From Nageia nagi (Eukaryota; Pinophyta), in contig JBITNC010000002.1 in NCBI GenBank assembly GCA_050084985.1, positions 37,324,001 to 37,388,000 of the forward strand: a DNA stretch of 64,000 bases. The letters run 5' to 3'. This document shows, in pieces, positions 1 to 11,950 of this stretch. The notes under the pieces are model-generated. The model was not told the origin of the DNA, did no database searches, and saw only the letters and a list, made by a program, of their open reading frames with translations. How positions within the stretch are numbered: position 1 is the first letter of the stretch; each line of letters opens with the position of its first letter. The translations under genes and the position numbers were made by a program.

Positions 1-444
1 CACTAATACTTAAGTGTATCATTTGATGCCTTAAGTATTTAAGTGAATATGATAATGTAACTTATCCTACACTCCCTATCATGAGCATACCCCTTTGGTA
101 AAAGGAGTGCATGTCATGATATTATACATTGGATAAAAGGGTGATCCAAAGAGAGATTTTGGCCTATAAATAGAGGGCTCCATCTTTGTGATTACACACC
201 AATTTGTGGAGTAAATTTATGCTATAGGATAGTGCATAGGAGTTGAGATTAGGAGGATTGTAAGAGAGTTGTATTTGTGATTGAAGTAAAGATCTAGTTA
301 GTGAATGTACTCCTAGTTGGAGGAACCACTTACATCTTGTGTTATCTTTGTAAGATTGCTTTATGTGATAGTTAGATGTGAATTGAGAGCTTTCATATGA
401 TCTTGGTAGTTTAGGATTGTTCATGTTATAGTTCAATTCTCTCA
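1..444 (+). repeat. Copia-1 left LTR (subfamily A), truncated by window edge
   Basis: It aligns along its length with the complete LTRs at 1326, 9298, 49701 and 57846, starting about 56 bases inside them. A TATA box (TATAAATA) lies at 165-172, where LTR transcription would start shortly downstream. It ends in CA at 444. Its last 80 bases match the LTR at 9298-9799 better than the other three. Confidence 0.85.
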
Positions 445-446
445 TT

Positions 447-458
447 TGGTATCATAGC
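447..458 (+). other. Primer binding site (initiator Met tRNA type)
   Basis: TGGTATCATAGC follows the LTR end with a two-base gap. It differs by one base from the usual TGGTATCAGAGC site that pairs with initiator methionine tRNA in plant Copia elements. This marks 1-444 as a 5' LTR. Confidence 0.75.
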
Positions 459-1325
459 TCCTTGGAAGCTCCTCTTCGCATCCTTGGTGTGGAAGCTCTT
501 CTTCACTCCTCAACTTACTCTTCATTATGAGGTAAAATCAAGAGAAGGTATAATGTCCTTCATTTTATTTTTTGGGTCTTATTTTGCTAATAATACTAAC
601 ATATTCTTTGCTATGTGTTAGCTTCTTTTTAAGCAAATATGATTAAGATATCTTGATAATGCAATTTTTTTATACTAACCTCTTATGTTAAGTTGCAATT
701 TTTTTATTAAAAAAAAGGCTTAATACTTTGACATATCTTCTATTTAAGAGGATAGTATACAAAAAAAAAAAAAAAATTGTTTACCCTATAAGGCTATTTT
801 TTTATCCTTTTAAGTTTAAAATAAAGGAGTGTTTTGTTTTTACAAAAATTACTATATGTTTAAATATGCTTTCATTTACACAAATTGTATAAAAATATCA
901 ACACATAGTATTACAAAAATTACTATAGTGTTTTTTTTCAAAAATTAGTATAATCTTTTTCTTAAAATCAAGAGCAGGCAATTTTTTTCCAAAATTCATC
1001 TTACGAGCTCCACTTCATCCTTATTGAGTCTCTTAGTGGAAAGGAAAATTTGTGGCTTTCAAACTTTGACCACAATGTGAGTTAAACCCTCAACCTTTTG
1101 ATTTGAAGTCAAATGTGCTAATCCATTGTGCTATGTGGCCATATATCTATGGATTCTCTGATCTCTATGCACCTCCTCTCCTATGCCTCTAGACCATGCG
1201 ACCCCTCCTTTATGGATTCTTTTTTGTAGGACCTTGCAACCCCTATGTGACTCCTTTTTTTTACCTCCCTCATGTGTCTCCTTGTTTGACCTAGTACTCA
1301 TGGCTACGGATCTCGACACTCCCTT
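459..1325 (+). other. Truncated leader of the outer Copia copy
   Basis: This is non-coding. The first part matches the segments after the LTRs at 1810 and 50177 (repeated GAAGCTC/CTTCTTC motifs, then T-rich stretches). A CT-rich segment follows at about 1140-1325 and is cut off by the LTR at 1326. No gene is seen. Confidence 0.6.
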
Positions 1326-1810
1326 TGTTGGAATGTATAATGCATTATTGTAAAAGTTTATATTAAATATTCCATGTAAGTTCACTAATACTTAAGGGTA
1401 TCATTTAATACCTTAAGTATTTAAGTGAATATGATAATGTAACTTGTCCTACACTCCATGTCATAAGCATGCCCCTTGGGTAAAAGGATGTGCATGTCAT
1501 GCTATTGTACATTGGATAAAAAGGTGTTCCAAAGAGGGATTTTAGCCTATAAATAGAAGGCTCCCTCTTTGTGATCACACACCAATTGTGGAATAAAGTT
1601 ACACTATAGAATAGAAATGTAGGAGTTGAGATTAGGAGGATTGTAAGAGTTGTATTTGTGATTGAAGTAAAGATATAGTTAGTGGATGTACTTCTAGTTG
1701 GAGGAACCATTTACATCTTGTGTTATCTTTGTGAGTTTGTTAGATGTAATTGAGAGCTTTCATGTAATCTTGGTTGTTTAGGAATTATCTTATTAGTGTT
1801 AGTTCCTTCA
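1326..1810 (+). repeat. Complete Copia LTR (subfamily B) inside the Copia-1 leader
   Basis: The LTR runs from TGTTGGAATG to TTCCTTCA with a TATA box at 1548-1555. It is 485 bp, compared with 477-502 bp in the other complete copies. Its 3' part (AGTGTTAGTTCCTTCA) matches the LTRs of Copia-2 rather than the two other LTRs of Copia-1. A primer site and another leader follow, so it was itself a 5' LTR. The flanking bases (CCCTT on the left) do not match the bases after the 9799 LTR (TATTT). Confidence 0.88.
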
Positions 1811-1813
1811 AAT

Positions 1814-1825
1814 TAGTATCAGAGC
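1814..1825 (+). other. Primer binding site (initiator Met tRNA type)
   Basis: TAGTATCAGAGC lies three bases after the LTR end. It is one base off the standard initiator methionine tRNA complement. Confidence 0.75.
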
Positions 1826-2339
1826 TAAGTGTTGAAGCTCTTCTTCAACATTTTTGGAGCTTCTTCATCCTTATTTATCATCTTTGGAGGTTTACTCTTC
1901 TTGTTCAAGGCAAAATAATTTAGAGATATAACCTTTTCTTATTGTTCATTTTGATACTAACATTCTTTTATGATTATGTTAGTTCAACCAATATATACAT
2001 TATTGCTCATTTTGTTTACTAACAATTTTTTATACAAAGTAATTGAGCAATAATACATTATGGTCAAAATAGTATTTTTTTCCTCCTTATACTAACCTCT
2101 TATGTAGTTGCAATTTCTTCAAAGTTATTTAATAATTTGGTATATATTTTTTTTAATAGGATAGTATACAATTTTTTTTTTCAAAATTTCTATCCTTTTT
2201 GGAAGAAGTTTTTTGTGTTCTTGCACCTTGAGTTTTTTTTAAAAAAAAGGGAGAAATTTTTTTTTTATATACATATTTTTTATTTAAAAAAAAGGGGGTG
2301 GTCCTTTTTTATTTTACATTTAACAAAAAAAATTAGTGC

Positions 2340-2640
2340 CTCCCATGTGGCCTCTCGCACAAATTCCTATGCCATCCACCATCACTACCTCCTCTTGCAT
2401 GGCCTCTACTGTTTGCCACTATTGCCTCCTCTTATAGGGCCTCCAGTGGCTCTTGTGTGACCTCTCATGCTGTACATCATTGTTGCCTCCTCTTGTGAGA
2501 CCTCCAGCACCTCTCGCATGACCTCTCATGTTGTACACCATTGCTACCTCCTCACATGAGGCCTCCAACACCTCCCATGTAGCCTCCTACATTGTCCACC
2601 ACTATTGCCCCCCCTCATGACTTGCTACCACCTTACCTCC
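2340..2640 (+). repeat. Pyrimidine-rich imperfect minisatellite in Copia-1 leader
   Basis: Repeats of about 60-65 bp contain the themes TGCCTCCTCTTG, GGCCTCCA and ACCTCTCATG with a CACCATTG-like joint. At least four imperfect units can be followed. Confidence 0.6.
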
Positions 2641-3379
2641 CTCTATTACCTCATAGCCTATTGCCACCACCACCCCCCCTCGTAGCTTGTTGCCACCTCA
2701 TGAAATCCATTGCCTCTCAGCCTACTGTCCCTCACCATGACCTCTTACATGGCTCCTTTCATCGCCCTCCTCCCTTATACCTTTCTTCCAAGTTGCACCT
2801 CCCACCACCTCCATGTACTCCTCTCCACAGGCTTAAAATCTAACTTAATTAGATACCTTTTTTGTGCATTTAATTTTTTTTTTATTTCTTACCATTAAAT
2901 GCACTTGCAAAAGCAACGTATACTCCATGGTAAGAGGGAAGGGAGGTCATCATCATTTTTTAAGAGCATTTATTTTTTTTCCAAAACACTCAATTATACC
3001 TAAAATCTGACTTAGAGTATTCTTTAAGGATTACTTGGAGTGCTTGGATAAAATTGCATTGATTATATTTAACTTTTTCTCTTAAGTATTAGTAAGAACT
3101 TAATGGCCTATTAATTGCTTACTTGCTTAAATAGAGAAAGTTAATTCTTTGAAGTAGACAATTTAAATGCTCACTCATTTTTTATACTTAACTTTGGAAG
3201 GTAAAGTTAAGTAATTATGAAAGATTTATGTCTTAAAGTTGAATAATTTTAGAAATATATAAGCATGCAATAAGTATTACTTTGTTGGTATTAGCATTAA
3301 AGAGATCTTTTTTAAAGTAAAAAAGGGGGAGTTTATATAAACTTTACTTAAAATATCTATCTAGATATTTCATGCTTAT

Positions 3380-3660
3380 TACTTAAATATTATAAGTTAA
3401 TGGTACATGTTTATTACTTAACTTTTAAAATATGTATGCTTAAGATTAGTACTTATGCTTATTACTTAAAAATTATTAAATTAATGGTACACGCTTAGTA
3501 CTTAACTTTAAAATGATGCATGCTTAAGATTAGTACTTATGCTTATTACTTAAAAATTTTAAGTTGATAAATGCATGCTTAGTACTTAATTTAATATTGC
3601 ATGCTTAGGAATTAATTCTTTAAGTTAAAAGTTGCATATTGAGTATTTATCCTTCATGCA
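3380..3660 (+). repeat. AT-rich tandem repeat in Copia-1 leader
   Basis: An imperfect unit of about 80-90 bp is built from ATGCTTAAGATTAGTACTTA and GCTTATTACTTAAAAAT motifs and recurs about three times. A shorter version is at 52,060-52,190 in Copia-2. Confidence 0.6.
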
Positions 3661-4535
3661 AAGATAACTTATGCAATTAATACATGCCTATGCTTAAGTA
3701 TTTCTCATTTTTTTTACAAAATTAACTTGAGTAAAATTAGGATTAATATAAATATGTCCTTTAGGGGTTGGTAAACAAAATCCATTGGACTCTTAGGTTT
3801 CAAATTGCAAATGGATGATTTTTTATGCTCTTTTACATCATGTTTTGCACTTTTACATTAGTTACATAGCAAAATCACAAACATTGAAATGAGTAACCCC
3901 CTAAAATGGACACATCCACATGTACATTTCGCAACATGACTTGTTTATGGAGCCATAAGGTGAGGATAGGTGGACTGGATCCTTTAAGTCCGATGACCCA
4001 AGTGGTGAAAAGTTCATACTTCTTAATTGCCCCTAAGTCCTCTATTGGTTTGGATTTAACTCCAATAAGAGGATAGGTATGTGTGTAGTGATACCACATA
4101 TCCACACATCCATTTAGGAATTATCCTAATAACCTAGGAGGACAACTTGAAACTTAATCAAGATTAATAATTTGGCTGATCCAATAAATGTTAAAACCTT
4201 AAAAAATAGCTAGTACTTCTCTTTGTGAGAGTGTATTGCTGCCCTTAGGGAACTGGTTGAGGATTGGTAGGACTTGGGCTCCTCATGTATGGGCATCCAG
4301 GTGAAAGCCTAATTTTAAATAAGAAAATAAGCCTCAACAATGTCACTCTACATCTATAATTCTTGAGATGAGAAATCTATTTGGGTACATGGGTTATAAA
4401 ATATTTGCACTTGTGAATCAAATCAAGCATGTCTTTAGTGTTAAATGTAACATGTATTATTTACTTGGTTAAACTTAACATTTAATGTTATTTAATGAAA
4501 CCACATGCTTATTATTTCACATTTTTATGTAGCAA

Positions 4536-7500
4536 ATGGGAGAATCCTTTTTATCCAAACACATTCTTGATGGTTCCAACTATGGGATTTGGAAACCATG
4601 GATGAGAGCTGAATTATAGGTAAGGAAGCTTTGGAAAATAGTGAATAAAAACCTTGTACCTCATATAAATGAGAAGGCACTAGAGGCTTACAACAAGAAA
4701 ATGAATTAGCAAACTCCATGATTTACCATGCAGTTTTAGATGATGTGCTCCTAATGATTTCCTCTTCAACCTTAGCAAAGGAAGTTTGGGATAAGCTTAA
4801 GCAAATCTACCTTGGTTCAAAATTTTCAAGATGGTTTACCATACTCTAAAATTTGCTTCAATCTCATCAAGGAGAAGATGAAAATGTGACTATCTACTTG
4901 AAAAAAATCATTGACCTAAGGACCCAACTTATTACTTGTAGGTACAATTGGATCAACGATGAGTTCATGGTCTTCATCATTCTTTAAAACCTTTCTTCAA
5001 AATTTAAAAACTTTGTAATGATTATGGAAATAAGGCTTGATGATGAAGAAGAAGTCTTCTCCCTTGAGAACCTTTCTAGGCATTATTGAAGCATGAGAAA
5101 ACCCTTAATAATAAGGTGTTGATTTCTTCTCATAAGGATAATAACATTGCTCTTGGAGTAATTAAAACTCTTTTCAAGAATAACTTCAACCATCAAAAGA
5201 AATCTTATTCTTCTTCCTCCAAAAGGTTTAAAAAAAGAGGGAATGACTACAACAATAATAGAAACAACAAAAATAATAACCTCAGCAACAGAAATAATGA
5301 CAACAATAACCACTTCAAATAAAGAGAAGGAAAAGGTAAAGCAAACAATCCTTATCCTAAGAAAAAATTTGATGATAATTGTAACTATTGTGACATTCAA
5401 GGTCACAAAGAAGTTGATTGCTACAAAAAAAAAAAGAGGAAAAGAACAAAGGTAATAGAAATGTAAAGAACTATAAAAGAAACAAGAATATTCATGTCAT
5501 TTTTGCTATGGCACTCTACTCCATGTCTTGCTCTTTTTCATCTGAATGGATTATTGACTATGGTTGCACTAATCACCTATGCTTTGGAAAAAGAAAAGTT
5601 TAAGAACTTTCACAAGTATAAAAAAGATGTAGTTGTGATAGGTGATAACTCTACCCTTGAATTACAAGGAATTGAAAATATGCTAATTCACAGAAATATT
5701 CTTGAAAATTTTCTCTATGTTCCTAAGTTAAAGATGAACCTTCTCTTCATGATCCAAGTTGCTATAAAAGGGTACTCTTTTGAGTTTTACTCTTAATTCT
5801 GATGCATTAAGAAAGGACTTTCCATGTTGGTTAAAAGATCTATGAAAGATAACCTCTACATTGTGGATCAAGTTTCATCAAAAATGTGTCTTGCTTCTAG
5901 TGTGTGTTCTAAAGGCAATCTTTGGCACCATCATTTAGGGCACTTTAACATAAGAATATTCAAATCATGAAAGACCAAGAACTTATGGAAGGTTTTCTTT
6001 TAATTTCTTCTTCAGTTGGTCCATGCGAGAAGTGCATTCTTGGTAAGATGCATAGATAAAAGTTTGAAAAAGATAAGGTAACAAGAGCATCTCAACCTCT
6101 TCAAATTATGCATTTAGATTTGATGGGTTTATTTTAGACTAAGTTGCTTGGAGGAACATCTTATGTCTTAACTTTCATTGATGAATTTAGTAGGATGACC
6201 TTTGGGTATCTACTTGAGCACAAAGATCAAACCTTTAAGAGTTTTAAGGTTTTTAAGGCCTTTGTTAAAAATTAAACTAATCTTAAAATAAAGATGTTGA
6301 GATCAAATAATGAGGGAGAATATAACAGTAATGAGTTCAATGACTATTGTGCTAAGTATAGAATCAAGAGGTAGTTTACAATTCCATACACTCCTCAGCA
6401 GAATGATGTTACTGAAAGGAAAAATAGAATAATTATGGAGATGGCTAGATGCATGTTGGGTAATCTTCTGAAATTCTTGTAGGGTGAAGCTATGAGCACT
6501 ACTATTTACACCTTGAATAGGTATCCCATAAAAGTTATTCAAAATAAAACTCCTTTTGAGGCATGGTCAAGAAGAAAACCTAACATTTCTCACCTTAGGG
6601 TGTTTGGTTGTGAAGCATTCTCCTACATTGTTTCTAAGAAAAGGAAGAAGTTAAAGAAAGAATTGAAAAATGCATATTTGTGGGTTATAACAGTTTGCAT
6701 AGAGGTTATAGGTTCTACTCTCCAACCTATAAAGCAATGTTTATTTCAAGGGATGTAAAGTTCAATGAACTTTCTTATGAATCTACTTCTAATGAGGATG
6801 TTGATGAACTAGAAGACTCTTTAGTTGCACCTAGTTGGTTAGATATTGATGTAGACAAGTCACCTCTAGAACAAAACTCTTCAATTCAAAGGGTAACAAA
6901 GAGCATGATCTTGAACAAATATTTAATTACCAAGATTGACAATAAGTATGAACCCTTAACCTTGAAAGAAGCTTCTAAGCATGAGTGTTGGATGAAAGCC
7001 ATGAAAGTGGAGTATGAGGTGCTTATGAAAAATAAAACTTGAAACTTGATTTCTTATCCCAATGAGAAGAATGTGATTGATAATAAGTGGATCTACAAGG
7101 TCAAGTTCAATTCAATTAGAGATATTGAGAAATACAAGGCAAGGTTAGTAGCTAAATATTTTGCTCAAAAATATAGTATAGATTGAGGAACCTTTACTTC
7201 CATGGTAAAGATGCTTATTGTGAGAGTTATCTTTACTCTTTTTGTAGCTCAAGGATGGAAAGTTTTTCAACTTGATGTCAAGAGTGCATTTTTCAATGGT
7301 GACTTAGATGTGGAAATCTTCATGAATCAACTAGAAGGGTTTATTATAGAAGACAAAGAGTCCTTTGTGTGCAAGCTAAAGAAGTCATTGTATGGACTTA
7401 AGTAGGCACTTAGAGCTTAGCATAGATAGATTTTAGGGTACTTTGCAAATATTAGATTCTCTAAGTGTTTTTTTTACTTTGATCCATATGTGCTCAATAA

Positions 7501-8491
7501 AGGAAAAGATGTGGTCTTGATTCTCCTTTATGTGGATGATCTTTTGATTATTGGAAATAATGATGAAATCATTCAAGAGTGCATATCCAAACTTAAGACA
7601 ACATTTGAAATGATTGATCTTGGTATATTACATTACTATCTAGAATGAAAGTGTATCAATACAAGGATTGTACTTACCTCAATCAATCTCAGTATATATC
7701 AAACATCTTGCAAAAGTTTGGAATGGAGGAGTGTAGAGATGTTGCAATCCTAGTCTCTCCTAGAATCACTATTTCTCTAAGCCCCAACTCTCAGTTAGTT
7801 GATGCTACAGCTTATAGGTAATTAATTGGTAGTCTTTTGTATTTGACTATATCCAAGCTAGATATTACCTTTGTAGTGAATCTGATGGCACAATTCATGC
7901 AAAAACTATGTGTTGAGCACCTCAATGCTATTAAGAAAATCTTGAGGTATGTTGCAGGGACTAAAGATATTGCTCTTAAGTATTCCAAGTTGCCCTCATT
8001 TATTCTCTTTAGATTCTCATATTCTAACTATGGGGAGATAGAGATGATAAGAAATCAACCTCTATGTATGTATTTAGCATTGGTTCAAGTGCTATCTCTT
8101 GGGATTCCAAGAAGAAGCCTACTATTTCTCTTTCCACCATAGAAGTTGAATATCATGCCATGTCTATTGCAACCTAGGAAGCCATTTGGCTAAGGCATAT
8201 TATAAAAGAAATTAGGTATGAGCAAGGTAGCTCATATTTGATTATTTTAGATAATTAGTCAACTATTTCTTTGGCTAAGAATCTTATGTTCTATCAAAGA
8301 ATAAAACATGTGGAAGTCCATACCCATTTTATTAGAGAGAAGGTTCTTGATGGCATCATACACTTAGAGTATTGTCCATGCACCTTGAACTTCACTTATT
8401 TGTTCACCAAGCCATCCTAGAAGCTCAGTTTTGTAATCTTAGGGATGCTATTAGGTTGGTGAAGTTTCCCTTAAGGGGGAGTGAAGTTTGA
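4536..8491 (+). pseudogene. Copia-1 gag-pol polyprotein, decayed
   Basis: A Copia polyprotein reads from ATG 4536 through many stops and frameshifts. Gag (UBN2-like, opening MGESFLSKHILDGSNY) runs to about 5330. A CCHC zinc knuckle is intact at 5380-5421. The protease site at 5556-5564 reads D-Y-G instead of D-S-G. The GAG-pre-integrase motif (LWHHHLGH) is near 5920 and the integrase core at about 6110-6480. RT spans about 6980-7650 with an intact YVDD at 7529-7540, and RNase H about 7840-8440. The frame ends at TGA 8489-8491 in a purine-rich tract. The nearest relative here is the Copia-2 frame at 53,100-57,036. It cannot make a polyprotein. Confidence 0.88.
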
Positions 8492-9297
8492 ATTCTTATG
8501 TTGAATTCATGTTTATGATGATAACTTCACCCCTAGGAGGATTTTATGTTGTATAGTGTTGATTTTGTTGTACACCTTCATGGTAAGTTCACTCCACATG
8601 AGGAACTTGTTGTACAAATTGACCAATCTAGCACTATTTAGTTATCCATGTGTGAAGAAATCTTATGTGTCCTTTGGCACTATTTAGTTATCCATATGTT
8701 AGGAACTTGTATGTGCATGCTCTAATTTGGTTAATCTAGCACTGCTTAGTTAGCCATGTGTGAGGAACTCTTATGTGTCTTTTGGCACTGTTTAGTTATC
8801 CACATGTGAGGAACTCATATGTGCATGCTTTATTTTGTAATGATAATTAACACATATTTTATATACAATAGGTGACTATAGGTTTTTGGCATGGCATCTT
8901 CGTGATGACTTATAGTCCACCATTTATTAGTTCATGGTGTTATTTATGTGATTCATCTATCCTTGATGAAATGAATATGTTGCATCTAATTGATATTATT
9001 ATTTGAGTTGCTTATGACTTGCAGGTTCCTTTGAGATTATAGGTTACTTACTTCAGGTATGCAAGTTCTTGGAGCCTCTTCATGACTTTCAGTGTCATGA
9101 TTACTTCATGTATACTAAAACTGGTTATGGTTAATGATTGTATTTGGCAAAATAGTGAGTCTCAAACTAGATCTTTCTTACTTCAAAAATATGTAAAAAA
9201 TTCCCTTCTCCATTGTATCTATTTGGAGGAGAACTCTCTTACTTGTTTTTCTTCTTCTCTATTATTCACTCTATCCCAATATTGCATTAAGGAGGAG
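8492..9297 (+). other. Copia-1 3' untranslated region with tandem repeats
   Basis: About 0.8 kb lies between the end of pol and the 3' LTR. It contains imperfect repeats at about 8620-8830 around GCACT-TTTAGTTATCCA and TGTGAGGAACTC. A purine tract (AAGGAGGAG, 9289-9297) abuts the LTR and is the likely plus-strand primer. The matching segment in Copia-2 is 57,037-57,845. Confidence 0.7.
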
Positions 9298-9799
9298 TGT
9301 TGGAATGTATAATGCATTATTGTAAAGGTTTGTATTAAATCTTCTATGTAAGTTCACTAATACTTAAGGGTATCATTTGATACCTTAAGTATTTAAGTGA
9401 ATATGATAATATAATTTTTCCTACACTCCATGTCATGAGCATGCCCCTTGGGTAAAAGGATGTGCATGTTATGCTCTTGTACATTGGATAAAAGGGTGAT
9501 CCAAAGAGGGAGTTTGGCCTATAACTAGAAGGCTCTCTCTTTGTGATTATACATCAATTTTTGGAGTAAAGTTATGCTATAGGATAGTGCATAGGAGTTG
9601 ATATTAGAAGGATTGTAAGAGAGTTGTATTTGTGATTGAAGTAAAGATCTAGTTAATGGATGTACTTCTAGTTGGAGGAATCACTTACATCTTGTGTTAT
9701 CTTTGTGAGATTGCTTTATGTGATAGTTAAATGTGAATTGAGAGCTTTCATGTGATCTTGGTAGTTTAAAATTATTCATGTTATAGTTCAATTCTTTCA
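9298..9799 (+). repeat. Copia-1 right (3') LTR, subfamily A
   Basis: It begins TGTTGGAATG after a purine tract and ends TTCTTTCA. Its end (CATGTTATAGTTCAATTC) is shared with the LTR at 1-444. The TATA box is degenerate (TATAACTA, 9520-9527). Gypsy-1 gag sequence follows directly. Confidence 0.88.
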
Positions 9800-9829
9800 T
9801 ATTTTTGTTTGGAATAATGGTCATCCTTT

Positions 9830-11290
9830 AGTTATTGCTGCTAACTCCCTGCTATACCTCAAACAACATTCAAAGTTTTGCCAAAATATGATGGATCTAG
9901 CAAGACACCATATGAACATTGTTAAGATGTATATTTGTTGGATTCAAGCTTTTATATCACCAATGAAATCATGATGACTAGGTTATTATCACACTCTTTC
10001 AAAGGCAAAGCAGTTGAATGGTTTAGAACTCTCACCTCCCAATCTATAAATTCATGGGGAGAGTTATGTTAGGCTTTAATTAAAATATTTGCTATAGATG
10101 ATGCTAATAGTATGTTCCTTAGCTTAATAGCATGTATCAAAAGATATCCTTATGAGTCCATTGATAATTTTAATATCAAATTTGAGAGAACATGGAAATA
10201 TATCCCAATAAGGATTAGATTAACAAATGCATAAGCTCTGGTGTATTATAGGAAGGTCTTTCTCTTGGACCTTAATATGCTAATTATTATGTCAAGATAT
10301 AACTTTCCAAATGTTTACCAAATAGAAAAAACTTCTAAAAGTAATTTGGTATCCTCTGGAAAGATGCAACCTAGAACCATTATGCCTTTATTTCCTAATT
10401 TACCTCCTAAACAAGTTCAAAAAATTACTCATCCTAGAGTTTTAGCCTTGCCACCTCCTCCCAAAACCTATTATCCAAAATTAGGTACTAGTGTTACCTA
10501 CTCTTGCATCTACTAGTGCTAGTAATGATGCTAAATATTAAGAAAAAGAAAGAATAAGGTAATTAGAGGTAACTATCAAGAACATTACCAATAAGTTCAC
10601 TCTACAAGAAAGGTAGAATCAAAGTTTTAATTATAGAAGATATGATAATCAATATTAACCTAGATTCCAACCTAGATGAACTAGCCAAAATAGTCAAGCA
10701 TTTTCAAAATAATTGAAAATGTTATTATGATAAGTTCTATAGAAAGTGTTACTTTGAGCATTACAAAATGATATTTACCATATTCAGCTACTCATTTTCT
10801 AGATTCATGTGTGGTTTATCAACATCAATATTTGGGATTATGTTCTAACCAGATGTTGGAACTTGCATCAGATCCTATTGCTAATCTCATAATAGTAAAT
10901 TTTTTTGACTTCTAAGATATGTTAGAGAACAAGCCAATTATGTTCAAACTAGAGCTACTTCTTCAATGGTTCCACAACAACCCCAAGTCACTTACCAAGA
11001 TCAAGCACCTATTCCAGTACAACCTAAACCTAAGAAAGCTAAGGCTCCCTTAGCCCAACCTCAAAATCAACAATATCAATTGCCAATAAATTTGGATAAT
11101 GTTTCCCATCACTCAGGAAATGTTTCTCGAAATCTAGGTACTAATGTCCTAATTGAAACAAGTCTTGTTGTAGCCAGAAAAGAAGTCTTGGATAAGGAGA
11201 GACCTAGTATGTTGAGGTATCCTTTTATTACTGATTATCATAAAGAAAGGGCCACTTAATAATTCAAAACACACCAACAAGCAGAATCAA
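9830..11290 (+). pseudogene. Gypsy-1 gag, decayed
   Basis: Translation across frames shows a retrotransposon gag pattern. KYDGSSKTPYEH at about 9878-9915 and SFKGKAVEWFRTL at about 9992-10030 match the conserved block around a W-F-x-x-L motif. A proline- and glutamine-rich segment (10,966-11,070) follows and leads to the protease. There are many in-frame stops. The 5' part of gag was removed by the Copia-1 insertion at 9799/9800. Confidence 0.7.
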
Positions 11291-11322
11291 GTAAGTTTGT
11301 CCCTTATGTTCCATATAATATT

Positions 11323-11880
11323 ATGGAAGAACTAAAGAAAACTTCTTCTAAAATGATTATATTTAATGCATTAAAGATACTAGGTCAATTAGATCTTTTG
11401 CAAAAAGCTTTGAAATTAATGAACAATAAAAAGAGGGTAAATGAAGGAAATCCTATCTTTGCAATATCTGTTGATGTCCCTCTTGCTCCAATAGGTATAA
11501 GAAGACCCTCACCATTCTATCTATCCCTAAGATTAGAAGGTTGGGTAGTAAATAACTGTATGATAGATATTGAAGCTACAATAATTATGATTCCTAAAGT
11601 TGTTGCAAATGAAATGAAATTATATATTAACAAATGTATTGACGGTGTCATACAATTAGATTCTTCCTCTATAGATGTTGTTGGTAGTGTTAAAGGAGTT
11701 CCAATAATTTTGAATGCATTCCCTGATATTTATGTTATCCAAGATATCATTATGGTTTATCTTCTACCTTTGTTTGGGATATGTCTTTCTAGAGAATTCA
11801 CTACTAAATTGAGTGGGTACTTAGCTCTAGACTATACTCATATGCCACTTCCCTTCCAAGATAAACAAGTAAAAATTTAG
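11323..11880 (+). pseudogene. Gypsy-1 protease region, decayed
   Basis: This is an open stretch of 185 codons between gag and the first RNase H. The retropepsin-like part contains NCMIDIEATIIMIPKVVANE, which aligns by eye with the usual D-[ST]-G-A active-site loop of plant Gypsy proteases. The Gly is replaced, giving D-I-E, so catalysis would be lost. Position and the downstream hydrophobic pattern support the call. Confidence 0.6.
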
Positions 11881-11950
11881 AATGAGAGTACCAAAAGTGT
11901 TCATCTTAAGTAGATCATAGAACAAAAACTATTTAAATGGTCTCCAGCCT

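Larger units (their letters stand above)
1826..4535 (+). other. Copia-1 long leader (non-coding)
   Basis: About 2.7 kb separate the primer site from the gag ATG. It holds T/A homopolymer runs, a pyrimidine-rich block (about 2340-2850), a tandemly repeated AT-rich block (about 3380-3660), then a segment from about 3760 that aligns well with 52,290-53,100 of Copia-2. Short open frames in the CT-rich block have Pro/Leu/His-rich composition and no counterpart in Copia-2. I do not regard them as genes. Confidence 0.65.
1..9799 (+). mobile_element. Copia-1: degenerate Ty1/Copia LTR retrotransposon, 5' end off the window
   Basis: The order on the plus strand is LTR, primer site, leader, an extra LTR, second leader, decayed gag-pol and 3' LTR. 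The domain order zinc knuckle, protease, integrase, RT, RNase H is that of Copia elements. The right LTR ends at 9799 and abuts Gypsy-1 gag sequence, so the element is inserted in that gag. The left LTR lacks about 56 bases compared with the full copies, so the left target-site copy is outside the window. The LTRs at 1-444 and 9298-9799 share one type of 3' end, while 1326-1810 has another, which suggests nesting or recombination. The element is certainly dead. Confidence 0.85.

Noticed and set aside
164-445. Antisense open frames in the Copia LTRs (also 1,405-1,710 and 57,925-58,116)
   Set aside because: They recur only because the LTR recurs. They are shortened or broken by differences between copies and have no start or domain in common.
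2137-2843. Pro/Leu/His-rich open frames in the Copia-1 leader
   Set aside because: They come from pyrimidine-rich repeats with no counterpart in Copia-2, so they are low-complexity open frames rather than genes.
5083-5406. Hydrophobic minus-strand frame (and 53,647-54,009)
   Set aside because: It is the antisense of the Lys/Asn-rich end of Copia gag. The sense strand has the zinc knuckle.
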